This document shows, piece by piece, positions 22,101 to 34,509 of a stretch of DNA of 64,000 nt (position 1 is its first letter; each line of letters starts with the position of its first letter). The notes below the pieces were generated by a model that saw nothing but the letters and a program-made list of their open reading frames with translations, was not told where the DNA came from and made no database searches. This DNA is from Sindora glabra. Lineage: Eukaryota > Streptophyta > Magnoliopsida > Fabales > Fabaceae. The stretch spans positions 22,013,866 to 22,077,865 of the forward strand of contig CM035227.1 in assembly GCA_020226215.1 (NCBI GenBank), written 5' to 3'. A program made the position numbers and the translations under genes.

Positions 22101-25100
22101 GAGGGTGTTTGGTAATGGTGATGATTCATCCATATCTTGATTGAAATCTAATGTATGGATACCTTAACTACTATACCAATGTAATTTGGTCAAGTATGAA
22201 TATCTTTACAATTCATTAAGTTGAAATACTTCATAAAATTAAGGAAATCAAATTTTCTTTTGATCTAATACTTTCATATTTTTTCCGTTTTTGCCTCACT
22301 GTGTCCAAACCAGAATGCCTGCCACTCTATTCCTTTGTTGATACCCATACAATAAGGTTAAAAATGTCACTAATCAATGAAGACAAATGAATGGTCATAC
22401 AAGTTCTTTTATAATTTTAATTTTATATTATATTAAAATAAAAAGTTTGACGTAAACTTTAATTACTAGTAATGTTATAATACAAGAATTTTAATAATAA
22501 AACTTTTGTATCAAATACTTTATTTTAAAAATATCCATAATAGGAAGTTTTTTTTTTATTACATAGGCTTTAAATATAATAAATTTTTTAATAGATTTTA
22601 TCTTATATCATAATTCTACTATTAGGTGTTTTATTTGGATGATTTTTTCACATTAGGTATGAATTTTCTATTATGTAGAAATTTATAAAATAATTCTACA
22701 ATTTTTATATATTTTTCAAGTGCTAAATAAATTTCAATTATTCAAATTTATTTAGTTTCATAAATTACGTTCTTATCATGTTGAGCTTAACATGTTGACT
22801 TTAATCAATGTTTCAAATTCATACATATGAGATAGGTCCTCATTTATATTTTGCCTAACCTCATTTACTAGATTCTTAATCCAACATTTTATTATTCCTA
22901 CTTATATGGTTATATTTTTTACTTGTTATAACAAAATAAGTTGATCCTTTGTAATATTATAAATATACTTACTATTTAATTGAAGATATAATAATTAATT
23001 ATTCTCAAATTATGTGATTTTTTAAAGAAGTTTTTAAATAAGCATTTTAATATTATTGTATATTGACTTATTACATTATTTTTTATATAATTTTTATATT
23101 ATTTAATTAGTAAAAATTAAATCAAATATATAAAATTTTAATTAAATACTTGAAAATGATTTGAAAAATCATGTAATAAAACAATATACAAAATATTGTA
23201 ATTCTTATTTAAAAATTACTAAAAATTATATAATTTAATAAAATAATTAATTAAGTAAATTATGAGTATTAATTGTAAATTTTTATAGTTTAGGGGTTTG
23301 ATCTACAATTTTTCAAAGTTAATGGGGGATAAAATGCAACCATCCCTAAATTAAAAAGAGTATTTTACAATTTTTCTAAAACATATGACGTAATATTTAT
23401 TAAAATTGTGCTAATCCAAAAAAATATAAAAGTAGCTAGGTAACATTTTTTTTAAATTCAAAATTTGATGACAAGTGTTTCCTTAATTAAGGATTTGATA
23501 TCATATTAAAAGGACATTGATACAATAAAGTATGTTTTCTTATTCCCAAATTTTGCTGCTTCATTTTTTGAATTTTTAATTTTTAATTAACATGATTCAT
23601 GGGCACTAAATTCATCAATTCTTTCATTCTTTAAATTAATAATAACTTATTAGAAAATTCAAACTGCTGCTACTTATTTTATGGTTTCTTTTATATCCTT
23701 TGTTTTTAAAATTGGTTTAAATCGTAATTTTAATTTTGAACTTTGCAAGTATTTTTGCAATTAAGAAATATTCTATACACTATATTTCTATATAATACTT
23801 TCATTAGATGTCATTTTATTATTGAATTTAAATTTATAAATAATATAACAATAAATATAATTGTAAAAAATTGTGTAAAATCGAAGCATGTGACAATTAC
23901 CGATTATCTAAAATGAATGATTGCTATTAATGCTAACAAGGTTTGAAACATATACAAGTTATTATTGCAATACTTGCAAAGTATTTTTCAATGTATTTAG
24001 TACATACTTCACTTTCAATATATATAGAAGAAAATAAAACCATATTTTTCAATGTACTTAGTATGGGCTTCATGTTCAATGTGTTGAACAGGTTTATACA
24101 AGTTATATTGTGTTAGGTCATGATACCTATAGCTTAACTCATAAAACTTATTCATTCTTTTGAGAGACTTTTTATATAGTATAAACTAATAAGGTTATCT
24201 ATCAATTACTTAACACTCACACAAAAAAATATCTCATAAAGTATTCTCCATTATTATGGATATAAATTAAAATATTTGAAAAAAATTAAAAATCACTGAA
24301 AAATTAAAATTACACTAAAAGGTGAATCAAAGGAAAGAATTGACAAATGCTAATGATATAGTTTTAATGAGTTAGGTGAATTAATATTCTGCTTAACTTG
24401 TATTGATTTTTCCTTATTAGCATTGTCTATAAGTTAGGCTATTTAGTTTAACTCTCACCCCATTTTAAATTAATAACTTAAGAAATAAGTATTTAAACAT
24501 TTTCCCAACATTTATTCACAATCCATTTCCATCATATTTTCATCTTACAATCCAACTGAGAATGAAAGTAATATAAAAAAAAAGGTTAAGTAAATGAGGA
24601 CAAAATTAAATTAATTTAAAGGCCCAAAACTATAGACAAACTAGAGAAAAATAAATGCATATTATTTCATACATAAACCATATTCAAGTTATTAATATAC
24701 ATTATGCTTAAAAAAATATCAAAATTAATAGTCAAAATTTTTACCAAAAAAAATAATAATCATATAGGTTGTTATTAGACAAAAAAAATATCAATGATTT
24801 ACTTTCCTTATAACGGTTTGTCAATGCATCAAATTTATTAAATGAGCTAGTTGATATCAATTATTGAATCAAGATCAATTGAAATTAAGGAAGATCTAAT
24901 AGTTGATATTCATCTTCATTACTAAAGTACATCATATATTATAATTTAAAAATACAAAGGCTTTGTTAAAGACCTATTTACATTTCATTTCAAAATACTT
25001 CTAACATAAAGAAAATTCATAGTAAATTATTCCTAGAAGTTTTTTGGACTCTTAACTCTTTTGTTTAACTTTCACAATTCTTTAATAATGGATCACTTCT

Positions 25101-25211
25101 TCAAATCTTTACCTCTTGCAATTAAAGAATCATAAAGAGTTATTTTCCAACTTCTCATTTAAATTAGAAAAAATTATTTATCAAATAAATTTTGAAATAT
25201 ATATTTTAAAC
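19185..25211. other. long AT-rich intergenic region
   Basis: No gene supported. About 20959 and 21530-23390 carry 'agggtaaa...accctaaatt' type words. Sequence at about 21535 (ggtaaaatatattcccctcc) is mirrored near 23330-23380 (gggggataaaatgc...gagtattttaca), which hints at a ~1.8-kb non-autonomous element with inverted ends. Open stretches are short and low in complexity. Confidence 0.4.
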
Positions 25212-25257
25212 ATAAATTCATATTTTCAAGAGAATGAAGCAAAATGTAATTAATGAA
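25212..25257. repeat. 46-bp direct repeat, left side of inserted segment
   Basis: Matches 26952-26997 at 44 of 46 positions in the same orientation and brackets the 25258-26951 segment. Confidence 0.85.
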
Positions 25258-25683
25258 GTAAAATATATATTATTAAAAATTAGTATTTAACTTTAAATAT
25301 AAAAAGAATGCATTTCATTTCTTTTTATTTATAATTTTTATTTTAATTATATTTGTACCAGTTATAAAGTCCATTCAATTTAGTAAAAAATTTATTAAAA
25401 TTTATTTTCATTTAGTTAAAAAAATATTTTATACGAAAGTTTTATCCCTTTTTATAATATTATATTTATCATAATACCATCAAAATTTATTTTTTAATTA
25501 AATTTTATATATTTTTTCATACATTTCAAATAAAATAATTAATTTATAAATAAATTAAAATTATTATTTTTAATAAAGTATTCAAATAATAAAATTTATT
25601 TATAAATAAATTAAAATTATTTCAATTAAAATAAAATAAAATTAGTTCTAAAAAATTACATGACAAGACTACAGACGAAATTT

Positions 25684-25905
25684 TTGGATGCATGCATTTG
25701 TAAGAAACCGCTTGGATGCATGTATTTTCAATTCTGCCCTTCATATCTAATAAATACCACGGGTGGTTGTGTGCAATTTGCTTGTTGTTTTTGGAAATGC
25801 ATGTATTTGTAAAGAAACCGCTTGGATGCATGTATTTTCGATTCTGCCTTCCTTATCTAATAAATAGTACGGGTGGTTGTGTGCTCTTTGAATTTTGTTG
25901 TTTTT
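25684..25905. repeat. two-copy tandem repeat, ~107-bp unit
   Basis: Units at 25684-25790 and 25791-25905 share gaaaccgcttggatgcatgt, attctgcc, atctaataaata and gggtggttgtgtgc. The homologous segment at about 30596-30705 has a single unit, so the tandem arose by local duplication here or was reduced there. Confidence 0.8.
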
Positions 25906-26044
25906 AATTAATTGATTGTAAATTGCCATACGAGTTGAATTCTTTTTTTAAAACATTATATTACAATCTCATTTTTTATATGGACAACTGATTATAATAT
26001 AATGTAAAAAGTGTTTTTGAAAATATATATTGTTATAGATCAAG

Positions 26045-26197
26045 CTGTTTCACATACATAGAAAACAAATAAAGTAGTGGACAGATTGGCTAAGACAGGA
26101 TTGAAAGCTAATTCTGAACTTCATCGTATGGATCTTCTTTTTCATGATGTTAGAGGTAGCAACTTAGAATCTTAATCTCTAGGTTATCTACTTGTAT

Positions 26198-26250
<53 letters not shown>
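26045..26250 (+). mobile_element. 3' end of a LINE (RNase H tail) with TA tail, copy 1
   Basis: The plus strand encodes NKVVDRLAKTGLKANSELHR, with HIHRKQ in a neighbouring frame just before it. This is the typical last part of a plant LINE RNase H domain (H-RE-N-VAD-LA). It ends in a (TA)25 microsatellite at 26201-26250. The rest of the LINE is absent. Confidence 0.6.
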
Positions 26251-26255
<5 letters not shown>

Positions 26256-26329
26256 ATAAGCATAAATTTATAAAAGGATAAATTTATTATTTAATAAATA
26301 GTATTTGTCTTTCTTTTATTTTATCTTCA

Positions 26330-26950
26330 TTTAAGTTTCATTTCGTAACTAATAAATTAATTAATAATTAATAAATTAATTATAACTGATAAATTAGCTG
26401 ATAGTTGATAATTAATAATTAATAAATTAATTAATTTTTAAGAAGTATTTTATAAAATAAGCTATTAAATTAGTTGGAATTATAAAATAACGTAAAAGGA
26501 TATCATAATAGAAATAGAAATATAATTAAAATATTTTATATTTATCTAAAAATTAAATTATATTAATGTAATTAAGAAACTTAAAATAAAAATATAATAT
26601 GTAATATTTAATTAATTATATTTTATGAACTTGTATATTTATTTACTCACATAAATTTTATTTTATTATTTATGATAAAATTATAATTACTTAAAATATA
26701 ATTATATTTTATGATATTATTTATTTACATATATATTTTTATATATTTATAATTTAAAATTAGGATATAATTATGTTAAAATTAATTTAATTATATTTTA
26801 TGAAGGAATATTTAAATTTATGTTATAAAGGATATGAATTATAAATTAATAAAAAGAATAAGTATAAATTTTAAAAGAATTTAAAGAGACAATAATTTAT
26901 AAGTTATAAGTTACTTTAAGTAATTTATTAAATTAGAACTTATTTTTTTC
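26330..26950 (+). repeat. repeat family A, forward copy within copy 1
   Basis: Aligns by word order with the forward family A copies at about 140-660 and 5260-6060, and very closely with 31320-31930. Confidence 0.55.
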
Positions 26951-26951
26951 A

Positions 26952-26997
26952 ATAAATTCATATTTTCAAGACAATGAAGTAAAATGTAATTAATGAA
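26952..26997. repeat. 46-bp direct repeat, right side of inserted segment
   Basis: Partner of 25212-25257 (two mismatches). Confidence 0.85.
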
Positions 26998-29214
26998 ATC
27001 TTTTTATGCATATGTATGTTATATTAAAATTAGGTGTTCTATTCAAATAATTTTCTTACTTCAATTATAAGTTTTTAATATTATAGGTTTTTTTAAAAAA
27101 AAGATACGTTATTATTGTTTAATTAATTTTTATATATTTGTATAATCATAGATTTAGTGTAGGCACAACATTAGTAATTATTCTACTTTTGTTTTTATTT
27201 ATTTGGAAAATTATCAGTTCAACTCATCATTTTATTTTTCAAGTTAGATTAAATTATTTTTTCTTGTCAAAATATATTTTTCTAATAATTATTTATTTAT
27301 TACAAAAAATAAAATAATAATTTATTCTTTAATTGAGTTTAAGTTTTAATAAAACTAAGTTAATGTATTTTTTATTTGCAAGTGTAATGAAAAAGTTTTT
27401 AAAACTCATTAGAAATGTATAATTGGATCTATCTATTAGCCCATTGTTATATATAATAGTCATATTTTTAAAAAGCATAAAAATGAGGAGTAATAAAATT
27501 AATGCTATATAGACAAATTTTACTTTCTTAATAAGTAACCCATCAATTTTATATTAACCATTCATTTTTTTTTATATCCAATGGTCATTATAATGCCATT
27601 AAATCAAGATATTCATATTAATTGATGGTGCTTATTGACCATATTAGTGTCCTTAGTAATATCTTACATATAAGCTTTTTAAGCCTAAATTAATGGTGCT
27701 CATTGACCATATTAATAAATTATTTTACATCTTTGGTAAATATTTTATTTTGCTTTGTTGATTGGTTCAAAGCAACTAATCTGAAATTAATAAATTATTT
27801 GATGTTTTAGGTTTATGATTTAAATTTTTTTTACAAGTATAATAATTAAATTATAAATATATATTTGAAGAAAATTTAATTATAAATGACATACTTAATT
27901 TAAAATATTATTAGAGTAACAGAATGTTCAAATAAAAAATTAATCATGAATAACATATTAAATTTAGTAGAAAATTATACTTGACTTGCCTGTAATTTTT
28001 TTTTCAATTAATCCATTTATAATTTTAAATGTTACAAGTCACCCACATTTGCTTTCAATTGTTGACACTTTACCTACCTAAACTATTTTTTATTCAGAAT
28101 TTAACAAAAAAACTCACATGAATTATATTTGATTTTTACTTCTCTAAATTTTGATTTAATTTGACAATCACATGGAACTAGATTACCCAAAAAAAATTTA
28201 ATTTTATTAAAAATTTATTTTCTATAATTTAATTTATAATTATTTATAAAAGGTGTCATATCAAAAATTTTTGAGGATAAATTAATATTAAATGAGCATC
28301 CACTCGAGTTAGAAATAGGAGAAATAAAGATCAAACTGTAATACATAAAGTTTTTGGTTAAATTTTAGATGAAAAATAATTTAAATAGGCAAAGTGTTGA
28401 TAATTAAAAACACATGTGAGTAAATTATAACACTCAAAACCACAAATACATTAAAAGGAAAAAAAGTGAAATCACAAGTGAGTAAAATGTAATTTACCTT
28501 AAATTTAAAATACTATTAAATAGAAAATATTTAAATAAATTATAAAATATACTCATATCTTTATAAGTTATTTTACATATAAATAACAAATTTTATTAGA
28601 TATTTTTATGCAAACATATAATATCATCAATTAACCAAATTAGTTAATAAAATTAACTATCATTTTATAGTTAATGTAATTAGTTGATTATTAAATATTA
28701 TACCTATTTTTATATAAAAGTTTATCATTTTTTTCAAAAACTTTATAATTTTTTTCATAAAATTTCAAATATTTTTGTAATACAAATATAATTGTTTATG
28801 TTGGAAAATTTTATACTTACCTCAAACACTTGTGACATTTTATGAAAAATTATAAATTTTGTGAAAAAAAATATATTTTCATGAAGCATGTAATTTTATG
28901 CGAAAGAGTATAAAATCAGAATCATTTTTCTTATTGAAAATTTCTACTTGCAATTATTTCTTAAGTAAATACTTGAATATTTGTTTGAAATTTTTGAATA
29001 AGAATTCAACACATATGAGAGAAATTTAATGCAATAGAATTACAAGGATATGATTTAAGAACCATATATCGTCGATAATTTCTGATCATAACCATAAATT
29101 GTATTTTATAATTATAATATTGTTTTCATAATAAATTTTATAACTATAATTTTATATTAACCTATTTATTCAGTAATATACTCATAATCATAATTTAAAA
29201 TTATGTTTCTTCTG
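26998..29214. other. AT-rich spacer
   Basis: No gene supported. A possible non-autonomous element lies at about 27960-28505: it has a 'ttgcctgtaattt' start and a mirrored 'gtaatttacc' end, with reversed copies of 'gacactttacc/ggcaaagtgttgata' words inside. Confidence 0.35.
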
Positions 29215-29291
29215 CAGGGAAAACATGGTCCGATCAAGCATCATCCATCCACTTTAATCGGACAACAAATTGTTACCCACATCCAATCCAA

Positions 29292-29927
29292 TTAACTAAA
29301 CAAAACGACGCATTTGAAAGTGAAACAGAACACCTTGAAGTGCTCAAAACTTCCCCGCACGTCCATCCAAATGCAATCATCACAACAGAACTCCAAGCAG
29401 CAGCAGCAGCAAGCAAACCAGGTCAGCGAGGCTACATAATTATTAAAAAAAAAGAAGTGAAAATACAATCATATACCTTATAATTTTTATCATTTAAAAC
29501 CAAATTAAATTATTAAAATATAATTTAACTTTACAATGTTTCTTAGCATTCATAATTCGAATTTAAATTTAACAGTTTCGCGCCTGCCATCCCGTCAGGC
29601 AACCATCCGACCTATTGTTCTGTGGATGCTGCAGCTGTGGAGCTTTAGCGTAATTGAATTGAGTTGGCGGCGGAGGCGGTGCTCGATATTGGCCCGGCCG
29701 AGGAGGATACTGGCCTGGTGGCTGATCGCCTATGCGTAAAAACAAACACCCAATGTGATCAGAAGTACAATTCAGAAATTCGAATAATAATTCAAGATTA
29801 GCAGTCGCAGAAACAATCAGCATTATGGTTGCAGTACGAGGAAACAAACATGAGAATCGATTAACGTATTTATTTTAGAACCTGGTGGTGGATCAGCCGC
29901 AGCTGGCTGTAGTGGTGGGTAACTCAT
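29292..29927 (-). CDS. CYSTM-type small cysteine-rich protein, three exons
   Basis: Minus-strand exons: 29882-29927 (MSYPPLQPAAADPPP), then 29729 down to about 29574 or 29604, then 29431-29292. Intron 1 is GT-AG with matching phase. Exon 2 encodes a Pro/Gln/Tyr-rich stretch (GDQPPGQYPPRPGQYRAPPP). Exon 3 begins with SLTWFA followed by CCCCCC-LEFCCDDC. An MSY start, a proline-rich middle and a C-terminal Cys-rich hydrophobic segment define CYSTM proteins, which are plant membrane-associated proteins linked to stress responses; the WINDHOSE proteins belong here. The second donor is uncertain: AAACT|gttaaa gives 113 aa and GGATG|gttgcc gives 103 aa, both in phase. The tail after the Cys run (about 25 residues) is longer than usual. 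If intron 2 is not spliced, exon 2 ends at a TAA at 29571-29569. Confidence 0.6.
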
Positions 29928-30195
29928 ACGGATCCCTTTTCACTTCCTTTTCTTCTCCCTGATTCTCCTTTTTCTGAAGAGAGGCAGTAATATAGTGTCC
30001 AATTGTTCTTTCTTATATTATCAAATAACTTTACCCCCGTTTGGTTCAGAAGAAAAGTGGTGGAAAGAAAATAGGAGGAGGGAAAAAAAAAAGAAGAAGA
30101 AAAGGCCGCTTGCTTTATTTGGATGAAGAGTTAGAAACAGAGAGGAATTTTTGTTTGGCAACATTAATAAGATTTTATTTTATTTTTAAATAATT
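29928..30195 (-). promoter_or_regulatory. upstream region of the CYSTM-type gene
   Basis: Pyrimidine-rich on the plus strand near 29936-29980. On the minus strand, a tatatta word near 29990 could be a TATA element. A GA-rich tract lies at 30050-30105. The duplicated segment starts immediately beyond. Confidence 0.35.
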
Positions 30196-30722
30196 TTTTA
30201 AAAAATTAATATTTGACTTTAAATATAAAAAGAATGGATTTTATTTCTTTTTAATTTATAATTTTTATTTTAATTATATTTGTGTCATTATAAAGTCCAT
30301 CCAATTTAACAAAAAATTTATTAAAATTTATTTTATTTAGTCAAAAAATATTTTATACGAAATTTTATCCTTTTTATAATATTATATTTATCATAATATC
30401 ATTAAAATTTATTTTTTAATTAAATTTTGTATATATTTTTATATATTTTGAATAAAATAATTAATTTATAAATAAATTAAAATTATTATTTTTAATAAAA
30501 TATTCAAATAATAAAATTTATTTATAAATAAATTGAAATCATTTCAATTAAAATAAAATGAAATCAATTTAATGGCAAACGACAGAGGGAAATATTTGGA
30601 TGCAGGCATTTGTAAAGAAACCGCTTGGATGCATGTAATTTTCGATTCTGCCTTCCTTATCTAATAAATAGTACGGATGGTTGTATACTCTTTGAATTTT
30701 GTTAGTTTTTAATTAATTAATT

Positions 30723-30879
30723 ATAGAAAAATTTATGGCACTATAGAAAATTTTAAATTCTGAAGTGACGTGGCACGTTCTGAACCGTCAGATGAGATTA
30801 CAAAATTTCATCCGATGACTTTCTAGGGGTGTCACGCCACCCCGGGTTTGAAAGTCCCGGGGTGCCATAGTGTTTCTCT
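30723..30879. mobile_element. 157-bp foldback MITE present only in copy 2
   Basis: Absent from the homologous site at about 25917, so its edges are defined by comparison. The ends are inverted: atagaaaaatttatggcac at the left, and the reverse complement of gtgccatagtgtttctctt at the right. TAATT flanks both sides (30718-30722 and 30880-30884). Inner words (gtcagatgaga / tcatccgatgac, tgacgtggcac / gtgtcacgccac) also pair, so nearly the whole element can fold on itself. Superfamily is uncertain; a TAA-containing duplication is compatible with PIF/Harbinger. Confidence 0.75.
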
Positions 30880-31005
30880 TAATTGTAAATTGCCATACAA
30901 GTTGAATTCTTTTTTTAAAACATTATATTACAATCTCATTTTTTATATGGACCACTGATTATAATATAATGTAAAAAGTGTTTTTGAAAATATATATTGT
31001 TATAG

Positions 31006-31164
31006 ATCAAGCTGTTTCACATACATAGAAAACAAATAAAGTAGTGGACAGATTGGCTAAGTTAGGATTGAAAGCTAATTCTGAACTTCATCGTATGGAT
31101 CTTCTTTTTCATGATGTTAGAGGTAGCAACTTAGAATCTTAATCTCTAGGTTATCTACTTGTAT

Positions 31165-31246
<82 letters not shown>
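31006..31246 (+). mobile_element. 3' end of a LINE with TA tail, copy 2
   Basis: Same LINE RNase H tail as at 26045-26250 (NKVVDRLAK...), followed by an 80-bp TA run at 31167-31246. Confidence 0.6.
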
Positions 31247-31250
<4 letters not shown>

Positions 31251-31319
31251 ATAAGCATAAATTTATAAAAGGATAAATTTATTATTTAATAAATAGTATT
31301 TGTCTTTCTTTTATTTTGT

Positions 31320-32030
31320 CTTCATTTAAGTTTTCGTAACTAATAAATTAATTAATAATTAATAAATTAATTATAATTGATAAATTAGCTGATAGCTGAT
31401 AATTAATAATTAATAAATTAATTAATTTTTAAGAAATATTTTATAAAGTAAGCTATTAAATTGGTTGGAATTATAAAATAATGTAAAAGGATATCATAAT
31501 AGAAATAGAAATATAATTAAAATATTTTATATTTATCTAAAAATTAAATTATATTAATTTAATTAAGAAACTTAAAATAAAAATATAATATGTAATATTT
31601 AATTAATTATATTTTATGAACTTGTATATTTATTTACTCACATAAATTTTATTTTATTATTTATAATAAAATTATAATTACTTAAAATATAATTATATTT
31701 TATGATATTATTTATTTACATATATATTTTTATATATTTATAATTTAAAATTAGGATATAATTATGTTAAAATTAATTTAATTATATTTTATGAAGGAAT
31801 ATTTAAATTTATGTTATAAAGGATATGAATTATAAATTAATAAAAAGAATAAATATAAATTTGAAAAGAATTTGAAGAGGTAATAATTTATAAGTTATAA
31901 ATTATTTTAAGTAGTTTATTAAATTAAAACTTTTTTTTAATAAGTTAACGTGAAAATAATTTAGAAGTTAATTTATATTTTATTAATCAAATTAATAAAT
32001 TATAAGTTACTTTATTTATTGTGTAAAATG
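31320..32030 (+). repeat. repeat family A, forward copy
   Basis: Closest relative of 26330-26950. It continues past the end of the duplicated segment to about 32030, where the terminal words (aagttactttatttattgtg) of the family appear; those are missing from copy 1. Confidence 0.5.
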
Positions 32031-32273
32031 TAGTCCTAATTTTTATTCATCTAAATAATAAATAGAAAAATATTTTTCTATTTTTTCGGTCTATGTTCTT
32101 TCTTCACTGTTTTTCTTCGCAATCACGCAGAAGCATTAATGTTCCCGCGGTCTTATTTAATATACATTTTATATTTTAATAAATAAATAAATAGAAAGAT
32201 TAGAATAAGATAGGGGCTCACTACTTATCACGAGTAATTTTAAATTTAGGATAGTATGGTATAATGTAAATTA

Positions 32274-32510
32274 TTAGAATAAAATTATAAATTTTTTTTG
32301 AATAATCTCATATGTACAAAACATACCACGTAACTCCAAATTTGAAAATGCCCGGAGTAACGTAAAATTTTCCAACAAGATATTATTAAGTTCTGAAAAG
32401 GAAAACGCGATTTTGGGAGCCCACGTTGATTCAATGGCTCTCCAGGCCGAATCTTTTGAACGATGATGCCTGAGGAAGACGTCTTCCAATGTGGACACTG
32501 GAGAAGTAAG
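32274..32510 (-). other. possible gene fragment
   Basis: A GC-richer patch with a 74-codon minus-strand frame reading STLEDVFLRHHRSKDSAWRAI and then APKIAFSFSELNNIL. It looks coding in composition, but I recognise no family, and the frame dissolves into AT-rich sequence at its 3' end. Confidence 0.25.
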
Positions 32511-32559
32511 ATAACGAATCAGAGAATAAAATTAAATTATAGTTTATTGAAATGATTAA

Positions 32560-33340
32560 TTGGTTATAGATTAATTTTTTAGAGATGTTTAACACATTAA
32601 AAATTAATAGTTTATAATTTGTTATTTGATAATTTTTATAAAATAAATTATAATTTATAAATTAATATTTTTTTTAAATTTATCTATTTTTTAATTAAAT
32701 GAATTTTTAATTATATAAATAAATATTTAATATATTCACATTAATTCTATATAAATTAAAAAAAATGAACAATTAAATAAATATTTAATATCATGAAATA
32801 TAATTAATTAAAGGGTAGTTAGTTTTATAAATAAAAAATATTTATTTAATTATAAAATTAATATAAAACATAAGAGAACAAGTTAAGAAAATATCTAAAA
32901 GTTATTTCTAATTTTTTTATTTTTAAGTTAAATATTTGGACTTATAATTTTTTGAAAATAGGCACCTAAATAGGTTTTTCTATTCTAAAAAATAAAATAT
33001 AAAACTATTTTTAAAAATAAAAAAATTAAATCCATTTGTTTTTAAAAATAGAATTTTTTATTTGGTAAACTATTTTTAAAATTTATTTTTATAAATTATA
33101 ATTTCAACTGTTTAACTTAAAACAGAAATAAGTTTCTGTTTTTTTAATTTGTTCTTTTACTTTAAATGTTAATTTTATAATTAATGAAAAAATGAAATTT
33201 TTTTTCATTTGTTTATCTAAATATTTTTTATTCTTTATATTTTAAAATTTGAAAATAACTTTTAAAAATTAAAAAAACTTAAAAATAATTTCTGAAAATA
33301 AAGAACCAAAATTATATTCGAAAGCATATCCATACAAACT
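32560..33340. repeat. partial family A (reverse) and family C copies
   Basis: About 32560-32810 shows reversed family A words. About 32830-33340 shows family C words (taagagaacaagttaag, aaaatatctaaaagttattt, aacttaaaacagaaat) as at 15.4-16.4 kb. Confidence 0.4.
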
Positions 33341-34509
33341 AGCCAGGACAAGACTGCATTAGTCAGGGGAGTTTCCGGGGAGTAAATATTCGGTACAGTT
33401 GGCAATCGTTTACTAATAGATTTTTTCAACATATTTTCATCATTAGATTTTCAGGATATATAATAAACATTTGATAAATTTATATTTATTAGTATAATTT
33501 TTAAAACAATAAATATAAATCATTATTTGATAAATTTAGGTTCTATTATTTTATTGAAAAGTATTTTTTCATAATATATAGTTATAAAATATTAAAATAA
33601 AAATATTTTACTTATTTAATATTAAATATAAAGAATTTAAGGAAAGTAACTTTTCTTATTTAAAAAATAAATTTATTTTTTTTATTTTTAAGTTTTTAGA
33701 TATTATGTTTTTTAATTATTAATGTTAATGATATGTTATCCCTTCGTTAACATATATGTAAATGATATTTTTTATAAAAAATAACTTTTGATGAAATAAA
33801 TGAAGCCTTAATTTATCTTTAAAATTTTAATCAATTAAAAATAAATTAAATAAAATTAAATATACTTTTAAAAAAATGTATTTTGCAACGCAATTAAATA
33901 CTATTTTTTTATCAATACATTCAACGCACTCATTGAGAAGTTCCGCATAATTATATTGTATCCTTTCGCAAATCCAATAAAACGAAGCAGCCTATTATGA
34001 AACAAGTACTCTTATTTTTTATTTTTTTATGAAGAAGCGAGTATTTTATGTTAAAAATGAGGAAAAAATTTATTATCACCATATTTTATTTTTATAATTA
34101 GAATTAAAATATAATAAAAATTATATAATTACTTAAAAAATTTATATTCATTTAAAAAATTTATATAAATTTATATCTTAATCTTCATCATTTAAAAGGA
34201 AATACCACAATTCACTTTTTTTCAATCTTATATAAAAATTCCCTCACTCAATTAATATAGCTCTAAAAATAAATTACTTGTAATTTTCAATGCTTCAAAA
34301 TGAAAAATGAAATATTAGTTTCCATGTATATAATTCTTATAAAGTAATATATGAACAATGAATGAGGCTCCTTAAAAATACATTATTATATTTTAGAAGA
34401 TAAAATATGACACAATAATTTTCAATAATAGAATTAAGATTCAAAATTTGATAAATACTAATTAACTAAAATATAATTTTAAAATTTGCAATTACCAAAG
34501 TAAATCTTA
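33341..34509. other. AT-rich spacer
   Basis: No gene or defined element seen. Confidence 0.5.

Larger units (their letters stand above)
25258..26951 (+). mobile_element. ~1.7-kb inserted composite segment, copy 1
   Basis: Between 46-bp direct repeats. From about 25275 to 26945 it matches 30196-31932 closely and in order: an AT-rich block, a ~107-bp unit (tandem here, single there), an AT block, the 3' end of a LINE, a TA microsatellite and a family A repeat. Copy 1 lacks the 157-bp MITE present in copy 2. It is not a known transposon type as a whole; the flanking duplication suggests it arrived as one unit. Confidence 0.7.
30196..31932 (+). repeat. ~1.7-kb composite segment, copy 2
   Basis: Direct-orientation match to about 25275-26945 through all component blocks. 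Differences: one instead of two ~107-bp units, a 157-bp MITE insertion, and a longer TA tract (80 versus 50 bp). Together the two copies bracket the CYSTM-type gene. Confidence 0.85.

Noticed and set aside
25622..25929. Overlapping frames in both strands rich in CIQAVS / MHVF repeats
   Set aside because: They are translations of the 107-bp tandem repeat, not a repeat protein.
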